A stretch of DNA of 64,000 nucleotides from CAYLLT01 sp964548565 (GTDB lineage: Bacteria; Planctomycetota; Phycisphaerae; UBA1845; PWPN01), in NCBI GenBank assembly GCA_964548565.1, contig CAZJTF010000002.1, forward strand, positions 1 through 64,000, read 5' to 3'. Positions 1 to 8,748 of the stretch are shown one piece after another; the stretch's first letter is position 1, and each line of letters begins with the position of its first letter. Under the pieces are notes generated by a model, which worked only from the letters and a program-made list of their open reading frames with translations, was not told the DNA's origin and made no database searches. Position numbers and translations under genes: made by a program.

Positions 1-2
1 AC

Positions 3-1652
3 GCCGGCCTGCGCTACGACGAGATCTGGATCAGCGAGGCCCAGGAGCGCATGGTGCTCAGCGTCCCGCCGGAGAACTGGCCCGATGTCCGCCGCATCTG
101 CGAGGCCGAAAACGTTGAGGCCACCGTCATCGGCACGTTCCGCAGCGACGGGCGTCTCCTGATCCGTTACGACGGCGAGGTCGTCGGCGACATCCAGGCG
201 GAGCTTCTGCATCACGGCATCCCCAAGACTCGCCGCGAAGCGACGTGGACCCCTGACCACAATGCACCGATCGCCGCTTCTTCCGCGACGCCAGACGTAG
301 CGGCCGCGCCCCGTGGCGGCCGAGCGGAGCCGCTGGACAACCCCGACGTGCTGAAACTCGCCGCCAAGGAACTCGCCATGGCGAGTGTTGATCTGACCAC
401 AGCCAAAATCGATCCGGGGCTGCTCCGCGACTTGCCCACCGACGTTCTGCTTAAGCACACTCTGCTTCCGATCAGCCGCGGAGCCGACACGCTCCGCACC
501 GCGACGGCAGATCCGTTCAACCTCGTCGGCCTGGACGAACTGCGTCTCCGGACTCGCCTGAAGATCGAGCCGGTACTCGCAAGTCCTGCTCAAATCCGAC
601 GTTTGCTTCAGCAGCATCTGGGCGTCCGCGACTCCCTCCTCCACCGTCTCTCGACGCTGAACGCCGCCAGCAAGGAATGGATCATCCGCCAGTACGATCA
701 CGAAGTGCAGGGCGCCAGCGTCGTCAAGCCGCTCGTCGGCCCGGGCCAGGGCCCGTCCGATGCCGCCGTCATCCGCCCACGACTCGACAGCCGCCGCGCG
801 ATCGCGATTTCCAGCGGCATCTGCCCGCACCTGAGCGACGTAGACCCCTACTGGATGGCGGTGGCCGCCATCGATGAGGCGATCCGCAACGTTGTCTGCG
901 TCGGCGGCGACCCGCGCCGGACGGCCATCCTCGACAACTTCTGCTGGGGCAACTGCGAGGACCCGCAGACGATGGGCGCGCTCGTCCGCGCGTGCCAGGC
1001 GTGCTATGACGCGGCCATCACGCACGAGGTGCCCTTCATCTCCGGCAAGGACTCGCTCAACAACGAGTTCGCCCTGGATCCGGCCGACGCGAAGCGCCTC
1101 GCCGGGCGCGTGCCGCTGCACAATAACCGTGTGCGGATCCCGGGCACGCTGCTGGTCAGCGCGATCAGCGTGATCGACGATGCATCACGCTGCATCACGA
1201 TGGACGCACGCCCGGCCGCCAACTCGGTTTTCTGGTTCGTGGGGCTCGACACACCCATGTGGCGCGACGGCGATCTCCCGAAGACCGCGCGGCTCCACCG
1301 CGAGGTCGCGCGCCTCATCCACTCCGGTTGCGTGCTGGCGGCCCACGATGTCGGCGAGGACGGTATTGCGGCCACCGTGGCCGAGATGGCGTTCGCCGGA
1401 CGGTGCGGCGTCACACTCGAGCCCGGACGTGACCTGCTGGCTCCCGTCACCTCCGGTTACATCCTGCAGTGCGAAACGGACAGCGCCGATGGTGTGAAGG
1501 CGGTCGCGCCCCCGTCCAGCGGGCTGTCCGCCTGCATCGTGGCCCGGCTGTCATCCGGGGCAACCCTCGCGTGGCCTGCCGCCCCGGGCGGACCGCTGGA
1601 AATTCCCGTGACAGGACTCGACGAGGCCTGGCGCGCACCGCTGCGGTGGTGA
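3..1652 (+). CDS. purL: phosphoribosylformylglycinamidine synthase, C-terminal part
   Basis: This is the 3' part of the FGAM synthase gene; the frame is open from the first bases of the window, so the start lies outside. The enzyme converts FGAR to FGAM with ATP and an amide nitrogen in de novo purine synthesis in the cytoplasm. Family signatures visible are the AIR-synthase-like segment around ATG-like codon 850-970 (YWMAVAAIDEAIRN, VCVGGDP) and the conserved block FISGKDSLNNEF near 1035. The protein ends soon after the second ATP-grasp-like half, with no glutaminase domain, so it is the type that works with a separate PurQ. A second purine gene, purE, lies at 12600, but the two are not in one operon. 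Confidence 0.93.
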   Translation, partial: AGLRYDEIWISEAQERMVLSVPPENWPDVRRICEAENVEATVIGTFRSDGRLLIRYDGEVVGDIQAELLHHGIPKTRREATWTPDHNAPIAASSATPDVAAAPRGGRAEPLDNPDVLKLAAKELAMASVDLTTAKIDPGLLRDLPTDVLLKHTLLPISRGADTLRTATADPFNLVGLDELRLRTRLKIEPVLASPAQIRRLLQQHLGVRDSLLHRLSTLNAASKEWIIRQYDHEVQGASVVKPLVGPGQGPSDAAVIRPRLDSRRAIAISSGICPHLSDVDPYWMAVAAIDEAIRNVVCVGGDPRRTAILDNFCWGNCEDPQTMGALVRACQACYDAAITHEVPFISGKDSLNNEFALDPADAKRLAGRVPLHNNRVRIPGTLLVSAISVIDDASRCITMDARPAANSVFWFVGLDTPMWRDGDLPKTARLHREVARLIHSGCVLAAHDVGEDGIAATVAEMAFAGRCGVTLEPGRDLLAPVTSGYILQCETDSADGVKAVAPPSSGLSACIVARLSSGATLAWPAAPGGPLEIPVTGLDEAWRAPLRW

Positions 1653-1836
1653 TCAGCGTCGCGAAAAAACCGCTGTCGGCCTCGATTTTGTGGATTTGAA
1701 AAACATACGCAAGTTCATGCAGCCCGTGATCATGCGCGCGAAACCGCCGGGCCGCGGGGCGGCAGCCTGCGACCTTTTTTCAGCAGGCCGCGTATAACAC
1801 CGCATGCAAGCGGTCTGCAGTGGAAGGCGTTCAGGG

Positions 1837-2448
1837 ATGGATCTTCACGACGAAACTCCCCTGATTCTGGCGTCGAACAGCCCCCGCCGGGCATCGCTTC
1901 TGCGCGAAGCCGGCATCCCGTTCGAGGTGGTCATTCCCACGCTCGAAGAGCCGCAGTGCGCCACGTGGCGGTTCAGCCCCGAGGAGTTCGCGGAGTCGGC
2001 CAGTTACTTCAAGGCCCGCAGCGTGGCCGACACGCATGACGATCGGCTCATCCTCGCCGCCGACACGGTGGTCGCCCTGAACGGCGTCATTTTCGGCAAA
2101 CCGGCGGACCGCGACGACGCCCGCCGCATTCTCCGCGCGCTGTCCGGGACGACCCAGGACGTCATCACGGGCGTCACGCTGCTGCAGCCGCGACGAAACC
2201 GGCGTTTCATCAGTCACGAGGTCACCCGCGTCACCATGCGCCGCATGAGCGATGCGGAACTCGAGGCGTATCTCGACAGCGGAGATTGGGAAGGCAAGGC
2301 GGGCGCCTACGGCATCCAGGACAGCGGTGACGCCTTCATCGAAAAGACCGAGGGAAGCTTCAGTAATGTCGTCGGGCTCCCTCTCGAACTGGTCACCAGC
2401 ATGCTCGAGCGCTTCGGACTGCACTACGCACTGAACACCCGAAAATGA
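1837..2448 (+). CDS. maf: Maf-like nucleoside triphosphate pyrophosphatase
   Basis: A Maf family house-cleaning pyrophosphatase that hydrolyses non-canonical or excess NTPs to NMP and PPi. The sequence has the N-terminal signature LILASNSPRRASLL, the middle block DTVVALNGVIFGKPAD and the C-terminal block YGIQDSGDAFIEKTEGSFSN, all in the usual order and at normal length (203 residues). An upstream in-frame ATG at 1804 is possible, but the ATG at 1837 has a GGAAGG ribosome-binding site nine bases ahead and starts just before the conserved region. It is probably transcribed alone; a TATAAC box lies at 1793-1798. Confidence 0.93.
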   Translation: MDLHDETPLILASNSPRRASLLREAGIPFEVVIPTLEEPQCATWRFSPEEFAESASYFKARSVADTHDDRLILAADTVVALNGVIFGKPADRDDARRILRALSGTTQDVITGVTLLQPRRNRRFISHEVTRVTMRRMSDAELEAYLDSGDWEGKAGAYGIQDSGDAFIEKTEGSFSNVVGLPLELVTSMLERFGLHYALNTRK

Positions 2449-2462
2449 TCTGAAAGCCCGCA

Positions 2463-2522
2463 GCGTCCCGTATCGAAACCGCTCTCGTCAGGAGCGGCGA
2501 CTTCTCACGATGCGCGGGACGC
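2463..2522. terminator. inverted repeat between convergent genes
   Basis: An 8-bp perfect inverted repeat (GCGTCCCG at 2463-2470, CGGGACGC at 2515-2522) encloses a second small hairpin (CCGCTC with GAGCGG). It lies exactly between the convergent maf gene and the flotillin operon, so it can act as a two-way terminator. There is no clear T-run. Confidence 0.4.
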
Positions 2523-2525
2523 CGT

Positions 2526-3170
2526 TCACTGATCCCGCAGCGCGAGCGGCGGCGCGAGCACCTCGCTGAGAACGAACGCCCGGCGGAGTTCGGCCGTGCT
2601 CAGTTTTGTCACCATCGGCACCGGACGCGCCGGTTTCGCCGTGGCGACGGGCGCGTGAACCGCTTCGGCTGCCCTGGCAATCGCCTCCAGCGGCACAGCG
2701 AGGCGTTCCTCGTCTTCCTGCGCGCTTGCGGCCGCCTTCAGTGACGGAGCAGGTTGCACCGGACGCGCCGGACGCTGAGGCGCCTGCGGCTGAGGCCGGC
2801 GAGCCGGCGGCTGCTGCGGCATACCCGCAGGTCGCGGCTGCGGCCGCTGAGGTTGAGGTCTGGCCGGCGGTACGGCAGGTCGACGCGTCTGCGGCGGGAT
2901 CGCCGGACGCTGGGTCGGCACGGGTGGACGCTGCGGCGGCACCGCTGGACGTGGCGGGGGCGTGGCGCGCCGCTGGGGGATCGTCGGACGCGGCACCTGC
3001 GGACCACCCTGAGTCGGCGGAGCCGTGGGCCGCGGCCGGTCGGGCGGGCCGCTCATTTTCTCGCGCAGCTTCTGGAAGATCGCGCTGCCCGCCGCGAGGA
3101 CCAGCACCGCAATCACATACAGCAGCTCGCCGCTGCCGTTGTCAGCCAGAATCTGAGCCATGGCCTGCAT
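2526..3170 (-). CDS. proline-rich single-pass membrane protein of the flotillin operon
   Basis: Unrecognised protein of 214 residues. After a few residues comes one hydrophobic helix (LLYVIAVLVLAAGSAIF), then a basic/proline/glutamine-rich, low-complexity segment of about 130 residues with repeated PxRPxxPP-like units, and a more ordinary C-terminal stretch rich in alanine and leucine. The likely topology is an N-terminal anchor with a long disordered tail. The ATG at 3170 is preceded by GGGAGG. It follows floA by about 60 bases on the same strand and is the last gene of the operon, so a membrane-microdomain role is plausible but not shown. Confidence 0.75.
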   Translation of the reverse strand: MQAMAQILADNGSGELLYVIAVLVLAAGSAIFQKLREKMSGPPDRPRPTAPPTQGGPQVPRPTIPQRRATPPPRPAVPPQRPPVPTQRPAIPPQTRRPAVPPARPQPQRPQPRPAGMPQQPPARRPQPQAPQRPARPVQPAPSLKAAASAQEDEERLAVPLEAIARAAEAVHAPVATAKPARPVPMVTKLSTAELRRAFVLSEVLAPPLALRDQ

Positions 3171-3232
3171 TCCGGGCCTCCCGCCTGCCGCAAGCCCGCC
3201 GGGCAAGGGCCGGGCCGTCACCCTTCAACGCG

Positions 3233-4252
3233 TCAGGTGCTTTTTGCCTCCCCGCCGCCGATCGCAGTCCGCATGGCGGTGTCGGCCTGGATATTGCGGA
3301 ACTTGTAGTAGTCCATAATCCCCATGTTGCCGCTACGGAACGCTTCCGACATGGCGAGCGGAATCGCCGCTTCCGCCTCGACCACCTTTGCGCGATTCTC
3401 CTGCACCAGCGCGAGCATCTCGGCTTCGCGGGCACGCGCCATGGCGGCACGCTTCTCGGCCTCGGCCTGGAAGCGGCGTTTGTCCGCCTCGGCCTGGTCG
3501 GCCTGCAGCTTGGCGCCGACGTTCTCACCGACGTCCACGTCCGCGATGTCGATGGAGAGAATCTCGAAGGCCGTCCCCGAGTCGAGGCCCTTTTCCAGAA
3601 CGCGCTTCGAGATCGTGTCTGGGTTTTCGAGCACGGCCTTGTAGTTCTCGGCCGAGCCGATGCTCGTGACGATGCCCTCGCCGACGCGGGCGATGATCGT
3701 CTCCTCGGTGGCACCGCCGACGAGCCGCTCGATGTTCGTCCGCACCGTCACGCGGGCCTTCGCCCGGAGCTGAATGCCGTCCTTGGCGACGGCGTCGATG
3801 CTCGACTTGCCGCTCGCGTGGCTCGGGCAGTCGATCACCTTCGGGTTCACCGACGTGTGCACGGCGTCGAGCACGTCACGACCGGCCAGGTCGATCGCGC
3901 AGGCGGTCTTGTAGCCGAGGTTGATGCGGGCGCGGTCCGCGGCAATGAGCGCGGAGATCACGTTCTGCACGCGCCCGCCCGCCAGGTAGTGCGTCTCCAG
4001 GTCGTTCGTCGAGATGTCGAGCCCCGACTTCACCGCGCGAATCTTGCTCAGCACAATGGAACGCGAGTCGACCTTCCGAAGGCGCATCCCGATGAGATCG
4101 GCGAACGACACGTCCGCCTTGCTCATGAACGCCTGCAGCCACAGCCCGAAGAACTGGGCAATGACCACGACGAACGTGATGACAATAACGAGCAGGACGA
4201 GTGGAATGATGATTTCCCAGGGGATGCCCTGTGCCAGCAGGTTCATCAGCAT
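3233..4252 (-). CDS. floA: flotillin-like protein FloA
   Basis: Bacterial flotillin of the FloA/YqfA (formerly UPF0365) family, which scaffolds functional membrane microdomains. Visible are an N-terminal membrane hairpin (about residues 8-35, IIIPLVLLVIVITFVVV), a conserved SPFH/PHB core (DLIGMRLRKVD, GGRVQNVISALIAADRA, INLGYKTACAIDLAGRDVLDAV) and an alanine/glutamate-rich coiled coil near residues 245-300 (AEADKRRFQAEAEKRAAMA). The length of 339 residues is typical. The start has AAAGGA in front. Its neighbours are two NfeD proteins upstream, the standard nfeD-floA pairing. Confidence 0.95.
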   Translation of the reverse strand: MLMNLLAQGIPWEIIIPLVLLVIVITFVVVIAQFFGLWLQAFMSKADVSFADLIGMRLRKVDSRSIVLSKIRAVKSGLDISTNDLETHYLAGGRVQNVISALIAADRARINLGYKTACAIDLAGRDVLDAVHTSVNPKVIDCPSHASGKSSIDAVAKDGIQLRAKARVTVRTNIERLVGGATEETIIARVGEGIVTSIGSAENYKAVLENPDTISKRVLEKGLDSGTAFEILSIDIADVDVGENVGAKLQADQAEADKRRFQAEAEKRAAMARAREAEMLALVQENRAKVVEAEAAIPLAMSEAFRSGNMGIMDYYKFRNIQADTAMRTAIGGGEAKST

Positions 4253-4296
4253 GGTCGTTCCTTTCTCGGTTCATCCGCCCCGCCGCACTGGCGGAG

Positions 4297-4785
4297 TCAG
4301 GCAGGTTCAGCAACAGGTCGTACAACCAGTGTGCGATCGCTCAGTCGAACGCCTTCAACCACCGCGTTCGCGGGCAGCATTCCATATTCCGCACAGCATT
4401 CCACCCGCTGGCCGTCGAAAACGGCGGTCCCCACGGGACGCAGCGGCGTGACCGTCCGCCCCACCGCGCCGATCATCCGTTCAAGCTGCTCGACCGGCAT
4501 GCGATCCGCCTCGGTCAGCACGGGATTCGGCGGCGAAATGCGCCTGCCCACTGGCGTGCGGTGCCAGTTCTTTATTGTGACGACGAGAATCGCCGGGACG
4601 AGCACCATCACCGCCAGCGTCGCTACGTAACCGACCGTCGTGTCGAGGCGGAACGTCATGAACAGCGCCATTCCCCAGAAGATCAGCGAGGTGATCGTGA
4701 GGATCCCGTGGGACGGCAGGAAAATGTCCCCCAGGAGCAGGATCAGCGCCAGGAGGTACAGCATGCTGATGCCGAGCCAGTCCAT
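4297..4785 (-). CDS. small NfeD-like membrane protein
   Basis: A 162-residue NfeD family protein: two to three hydrophobic helices in the first 90 residues (MLYLLALILLLGDIFL, IFWGMALFMTF, GYVATLAVMVLVPAILVV), then a C-terminal OB-fold-like domain (GRTVTPLRPVGTAVFDGQRVECCA) characteristic of NfeD. NfeD proteins accompany flotillins and are thought to help assemble microdomains. It sits between the long NfeD (end 4807) and floA, consistent with one transcript. Confidence 0.85.
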   Translation of the reverse strand: MDWLGISMLYLLALILLLGDIFLPSHGILTITSLIFWGMALFMTFRLDTTVGYVATLAVMVLVPAILVVTIKNWHRTPVGRRISPPNPVLTEADRMPVEQLERMIGAVGRTVTPLRPVGTAVFDGQRVECCAEYGMLPANAVVEGVRLSDRTLVVRPVAEPA

Positions 4786-4806
4786 ACGCGAGCCCCAGCC
4801 GGCGGG

Positions 4807-6432
4807 TCAGTCCACCCGCCTCACGACGACACGGTTTCCAGAGTGCTCGACCACTTCCACGCGGACGTTCTTGTCGATGTACTCGCCCTCACTGACGACG
4901 TCAACCATCATCGCGCCGAAACGGGCCTTGCCGGCAGGCCGCAGAGGCCCTTCGGTCCGCCCGATATCGCCGACTCTCGCGAATCCCTCGTAAGGATCAT
5001 CCATGGTGATCTGTTCGCGCGTCGGATTTGGTGCGACCAGCCGCCCCGCCACCGGTACCCGCGGCAGGTACCGCGCGAGCACCGCCGCGCCGATCACCGC
5101 GCCGAGCGAGCCCGACGCCAGCGCCCATAACCCGTTCTTCAGGTACGTGAACGACGACGGGAGTCGCGGCCAGTGCGGCCAGTGTCCAAAACCCGGCTCG
5201 GCCGGCACGAACGACGAGATCAACCCCACCCCGAGCAGGATCAGCCCGGTGACCCCCGCCACACCGAAGCCGGGCAGCACGAAAATCTCCACCGCGAGCA
5301 GCGCGACACCCAGCAGGATGACGACGATTTCCCACGTCACGGTGAATCCGGCGACGTACGGAGCTCCCAGGAACAGCAGCAGCGACACGATCGCGACGGC
5401 CCCCGGCAGCCCCAGACCCGGATGCTGGAACTCGGCGTACGCACCCAGCAGGATCAGCAGGAACAGCACGCCGCGCACCACCGGCGACGCCAGCCAGGTC
5501 ACCACCCACTCGACCCACGTGTTGTCCAGCCGCTCGACGGGGCCGGTGATGTTCAGCGACGAACTCAGGCTCGCCTCGTCCGGTATCTTGCCCTGCGCGA
5601 AGCCGTACGCGATGGCTTCGGCCGTCCGCATCGTGAGCAGTTCGCGATCCGTCATGATCGGCTGCGTCACGGTATTCAGCGGCGGCGCCGACTGGACGTA
5701 TTTCCACGGGCCGCCGCTCAGCGAGTCCGGAACCGGTTCGCTCCGGACGATCGAGTCGCCCGCCGGCCGGCTCGCCGTCAGGCCGAAGAGCTCGTCCCGC
5801 GTGGAGGTGTCCACAAAGCGCCGCTCGCCGGTCTCCGTGTTCACCACCCAGAAGACCTGCATCTCGCGAACCAGCGCCATCATCATCGTCATGTCATAGC
5901 CGTTTCGCCGGGCGGAGTCGCGCAGCTCGGCCAGCAGCGGGCTCATCGCCTTTGCCTCGATGTCCTTGGCGAGCCCTTTCGCGCCCTCCGGTGTCATCAC
6001 GATCGGTTTGCAGTCGCCGATCGTCGCGTTGCCTGTCATGTAGATGCCGTCGGTGGCGAGTGCGATGATCGTCCCGGCACTGTACGCCTGGCTGTTGATC
6101 CATGCGTACGTGCGGATCCCCCGGTCGCGGGCGGCCTTGATCGCGTGACAGATGTCCAGGGTGGGGCCAAGCGCGCCCCCGGGCGTGTCGAGTTCGAAGA
6201 TCACCAGCGGGATGTGCTCCTCGCGGGCCCTGTCCAGGCGCCGCTCGATGCTGTCCTGCGTGATCTCCGTGATTTCTCCCTGAACCGGAATAATAACCGC
6301 GCGGTCCGCGGCAGGACGGCTGGCCGTATCCGACGCGACGCCGATCCCCGCGCCCAGTAGCAGAACCCACGCCAGGAGCGGATAAAGCCCCGCGAAACCA
6401 CGCGACCGTTGTGGAAGAGAGCCGTTGCGCAC
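4807..6432 (-). CDS. NfeD family protein with N-terminal ClpP-class serine protease domain
   Basis: Long NfeD (1b-type). Order: signal peptide (LLAWVLLLGAGIGVAS), a ClpP-class membrane protease domain (LVIFELDTPGG, then AYSAGTIIALATDGI with the predicted nucleophile Ser, and GNATIGDCKPI), four or so membrane helices, and a C-terminal NfeD OB domain (GRTEGPLRPAGKARFG). Such proteins cleave membrane substrates with a Ser-Lys dyad and act with flotillins. I chose GTG at 6432, because AAAAGAGG lies six bases upstream and the signal peptide follows; in-frame ATG 6489 and TTG 6516 would lengthen it without a good ribosome-binding site. First gene of the flotillin operon; 541 residues. Confidence 0.9.
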   Translation of the reverse strand: MRNGSLPQRSRGFAGLYPLLAWVLLLGAGIGVASDTASRPAADRAVIIPVQGEITEITQDSIERRLDRAREEHIPLVIFELDTPGGALGPTLDICHAIKAARDRGIRTYAWINSQAYSAGTIIALATDGIYMTGNATIGDCKPIVMTPEGAKGLAKDIEAKAMSPLLAELRDSARRNGYDMTMMMALVREMQVFWVVNTETGERRFVDTSTRDELFGLTASRPAGDSIVRSEPVPDSLSGGPWKYVQSAPPLNTVTQPIMTDRELLTMRTAEAIAYGFAQGKIPDEASLSSSLNITGPVERLDNTWVEWVVTWLASPVVRGVLFLLILLGAYAEFQHPGLGLPGAVAIVSLLLFLGAPYVAGFTVTWEIVVILLGVALLAVEIFVLPGFGVAGVTGLILLGVGLISSFVPAEPGFGHWPHWPRLPSSFTYLKNGLWALASGSLGAVIGAAVLARYLPRVPVAGRLVAPNPTREQITMDDPYEGFARVGDIGRTEGPLRPAGKARFGAMMVDVVSEGEYIDKNVRVEVVEHSGNRVVVRRVD

Positions 6433-6546
6433 CGCGAACCTCTTTTCTGGCAAGACGTTGCTGCCAACGGATGATAAGAACAATGGCATTCTAAATGGCG
6501 CGGGCTCCGGCCGCAATTACACGGAACGGCGTTCTTTGTAACCGCA

Positions 6547-7650
6547 TCAGACCTGCGCAGCGGAAACTGGGATGCGGCACGCTTCCCGATAGAGCCACGC
6601 CATCGACGTCACCATCGTCGAGGCCTGGTGGTGGGCACGGACGTGGTCGAGGGCGCCGTGCGCGAGTTCCCGGGCGCGTGACCGATCCTCCAGAAGCGCC
6701 CCCCACTGCCGCGTCAGGTCCGACGGATGCGCGGCGTCGAACAGGCACGCCGTCGTACCGTTGATGAGGTAATCTTCGACCGTCCCTGCCGGGGCGATCA
6801 CCGCCAACCCGCTGGCCATGGCCGCGAGCGTGTGGATCGTGAAGCGGTGCCGGCGCGTCGGCAGGATGAAGAAATCGGCGCTGCGCATGGCGTCCTGCAG
6901 CGTGGACCACTCCCGCATAGGCCCGGCGAAGGTCACGTTCGATCGCAACCCGAGTTCCTCCACCAGCCGGCGAAGCATGGGCTCCGCTGGCCCGCTCGAG
7001 AGCACGAACAGCTGCAGCTCCTGCCCGGCCCGGACGAGCGCGTGGAGCGAGTGAAACACGTTTTCCATCCCGCAGTCGCGGGTGAGCGGCACCGTCACCA
7101 GCACCGCCGGGATGCGCTCCGGGCGGGCAAGGCACGCCGGTTCGGTCTGCGCAGGAAGCCCATGCGGAACGAGGCGCACGGAGTCACGCAGGTCGGGGCA
7201 GCGATCCAGTACCGTCTGCTCCAGTCGCGGAGTAGTGGCAATCGCCAGGATTCGTCCCGCCAGCCTCATGTCACAGAACTGCCGCACGTCCAGCGCATCG
7301 GAGAGGTGCACGATCAGCGAGCTGTCCCACTCCATCGCCCAGTTGTGCGCCCAGGCAGCCAGCTCGGGCGAGAAGCAGTGCACCACGTCCGGCGGCTCGA
7401 GGTCGCCCGCGTCGAGAACCTCATCGCCCCCCGGCACCCGCCAACGCCAGAAGGTGCGCGGCAGACGCACGACCCGGCTCGGCCCCACCCAGTCACCCGC
7501 CAGGTCCCGCCCCGTACGCGAGAGAACGTGCATCCGAACCGGTTCGTCCATCATCCCGACGCACAGGTGGCGCAGCACGCTTCCCAGTCGCTCGAGAACA
7601 TCCGTGTCGGCGACGGCGAGGACCTGGATGGATGCAGGCGTGTTGTCCAC
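6547..7650 (-). CDS. GT4-like glycosyltransferase
   Basis: A GT-B fold glycosyltransferase of family 4 type. The C-terminal half has the donor-site features LFVLSSGPAEPMLRRLVEEL, NVTFAGPM, a DAMRSADFFILPTRRHRFTI loop and MASGLAVIAPAGTVEDYL with the usual acidic residue region. The N-terminal half is divergent. Substrate is unknown; the next gene (kinase-like) suggests a cell-surface glycan pathway. GTG at 7650 is preceded by GGAAAGAGAG; an upstream TTG at 7680 is possible. A TACAAT box lies on the minus strand near 7720. It ends 114 bases before the long NfeD gene. Confidence 0.8.
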   Translation of the reverse strand: MDNTPASIQVLAVADTDVLERLGSVLRHLCVGMMDEPVRMHVLSRTGRDLAGDWVGPSRVVRLPRTFWRWRVPGGDEVLDAGDLEPPDVVHCFSPELAAWAHNWAMEWDSSLIVHLSDALDVRQFCDMRLAGRILAIATTPRLEQTVLDRCPDLRDSVRLVPHGLPAQTEPACLARPERIPAVLVTVPLTRDCGMENVFHSLHALVRAGQELQLFVLSSGPAEPMLRRLVEELGLRSNVTFAGPMREWSTLQDAMRSADFFILPTRRHRFTIHTLAAMASGLAVIAPAGTVEDYLINGTTACLFDAAHPSDLTRQWGALLEDRSRARELAHGALDHVRAHHQASTMVTSMAWLYREACRIPVSAAQV

Positions 7651-7820
7651 GATCTCTCTTTCCGGAAACCAAGCGGGCAAACCGGACGTGCCATTGACTG
7701 ATAGGGTCTACACCCCATTGTACCACCCGCTCGGCCGGTTCTTCCGGGGAAAAATCGCGAAAGCTCCGCCCGGGGCGTCCTGCTGCCCTGTTTATCGACG
7801 GAAGCGGCAGCCGCGAGAAG

Positions 7821-8636
7821 CTACGGCTCGATGAACTCCGGCCCATCCTGCTTGGCCGAGCGGGAACGCCCCGTGAGGAGCTTCAGAAGGGTGCGGCGGA
7901 GCAGCGTGAGCGGCCGGGAGAGCCGCCGGTGCAGCCGGATAGACCAGCCATGGCGATACGAGGCGGTAAACTCGTCCGCCGTGAGCGTATCCGGTCGATG
8001 GCGGCGCCGGTGCTTGAGCAGGTGGTACCGGTCGCCGTCCTGAAGCCTCCGAAGGATGAAATCACCGAGTTCCCGGGGAATCAGCCGCAGAAGCCCGTCT
8101 CGGCGCCCGCCCGGGCCCGGGTCCCACCGCCAGGAAATCTGGAAATCGATCAGGCTCGGCTGGCCATCGGCGTCTACGAGGATATTCTCCCGCTTCTCGA
8201 GATCGACGTACGCGATTCCTCGGTTGTGCAGCGCTTCAATGATGGCAGCCAACCGCGGGAAGAATGCGTCGTCCACCCACTCGTTGCGTTGGAGCGGATG
8301 ACCTTCCACGAACGCGTGGGCAAAACCCGTCTCGCCCCACCGCCCCAGGCACTGCGGTACGCCCGGCAGATCCTGCACGGCTTCGTAGATCCGCCACTCG
8401 TGGTTCGCCAGGTACTTCCCCATCCAGCTCAGCGGGACCCCGAACAGCGGCGCCTGACGGCCGATCTTGAGGATCACCCGCCCGGTCGGCCCTTCATACA
8501 GGCCCGTGGCTGCAAAGAAGTCGTGCTTGTACGTCCGGCGGTGCGCGTAATCGTGCCCGTTGAGGCGGATGCGCGACGGCATCTCCTCCCTTCCCAGGGC
8601 ACGGAGCCACGAAAATCGGGGCGGCTTTTCGTTCAT
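7821..8636 (-). CDS. lipopolysaccharide-kinase-like (Kdo/WaaP fold) protein
   Basis: A protein-kinase-fold protein of the Kdo/WaaP-like type, which phosphorylates sugars of envelope glycolipids in known members. The glycine-rich and lysine region is GRVILKIGR, the catalytic loop is YVDLEKRENILV (Asp, Lys and Asn equivalents kept, His replaced by Val/Tyr context) and the metal-binding motif is LIDFQISW in place of DFG. The C-terminal 70 residues are basic. The ATG at 8636 was chosen because longer versions would run into the next gene and are arginine/proline-rich. Pairing with a glycosyltransferase supports an envelope sugar role. Confidence 0.7.
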   Translation of the reverse strand: MNEKPPRFSWLRALGREEMPSRIRLNGHDYAHRRTYKHDFFAATGLYEGPTGRVILKIGRQAPLFGVPLSWMGKYLANHEWRIYEAVQDLPGVPQCLGRWGETGFAHAFVEGHPLQRNEWVDDAFFPRLAAIIEALHNRGIAYVDLEKRENILVDADGQPSLIDFQISWRWDPGPGGRRDGLLRLIPRELGDFILRRLQDGDRYHLLKHRRRHRPDTLTADEFTASYRHGWSIRLHRRLSRPLTLLRRTLLKLLTGRSRSAKQDGPEFIEP

Positions 8637-8748
8637 GCCGCGATGAAGGTACAGGAGCGTGCAGGGAAAATCATCTGCGTGCGAAAGCTGCAGCGCGGGC
8701 GAAAGTCGCTCGGACGGATGAGGCGCGGCCGGCGTGCTGCGTAGATGA

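Noticed and set aside
2606..4630. A 674-codon open frame on the + strand opposite floA
   Set aside because: Arginine/alanine-rich sequence without motifs; the minus-strand FloA and NfeD proteins are unmistakable.
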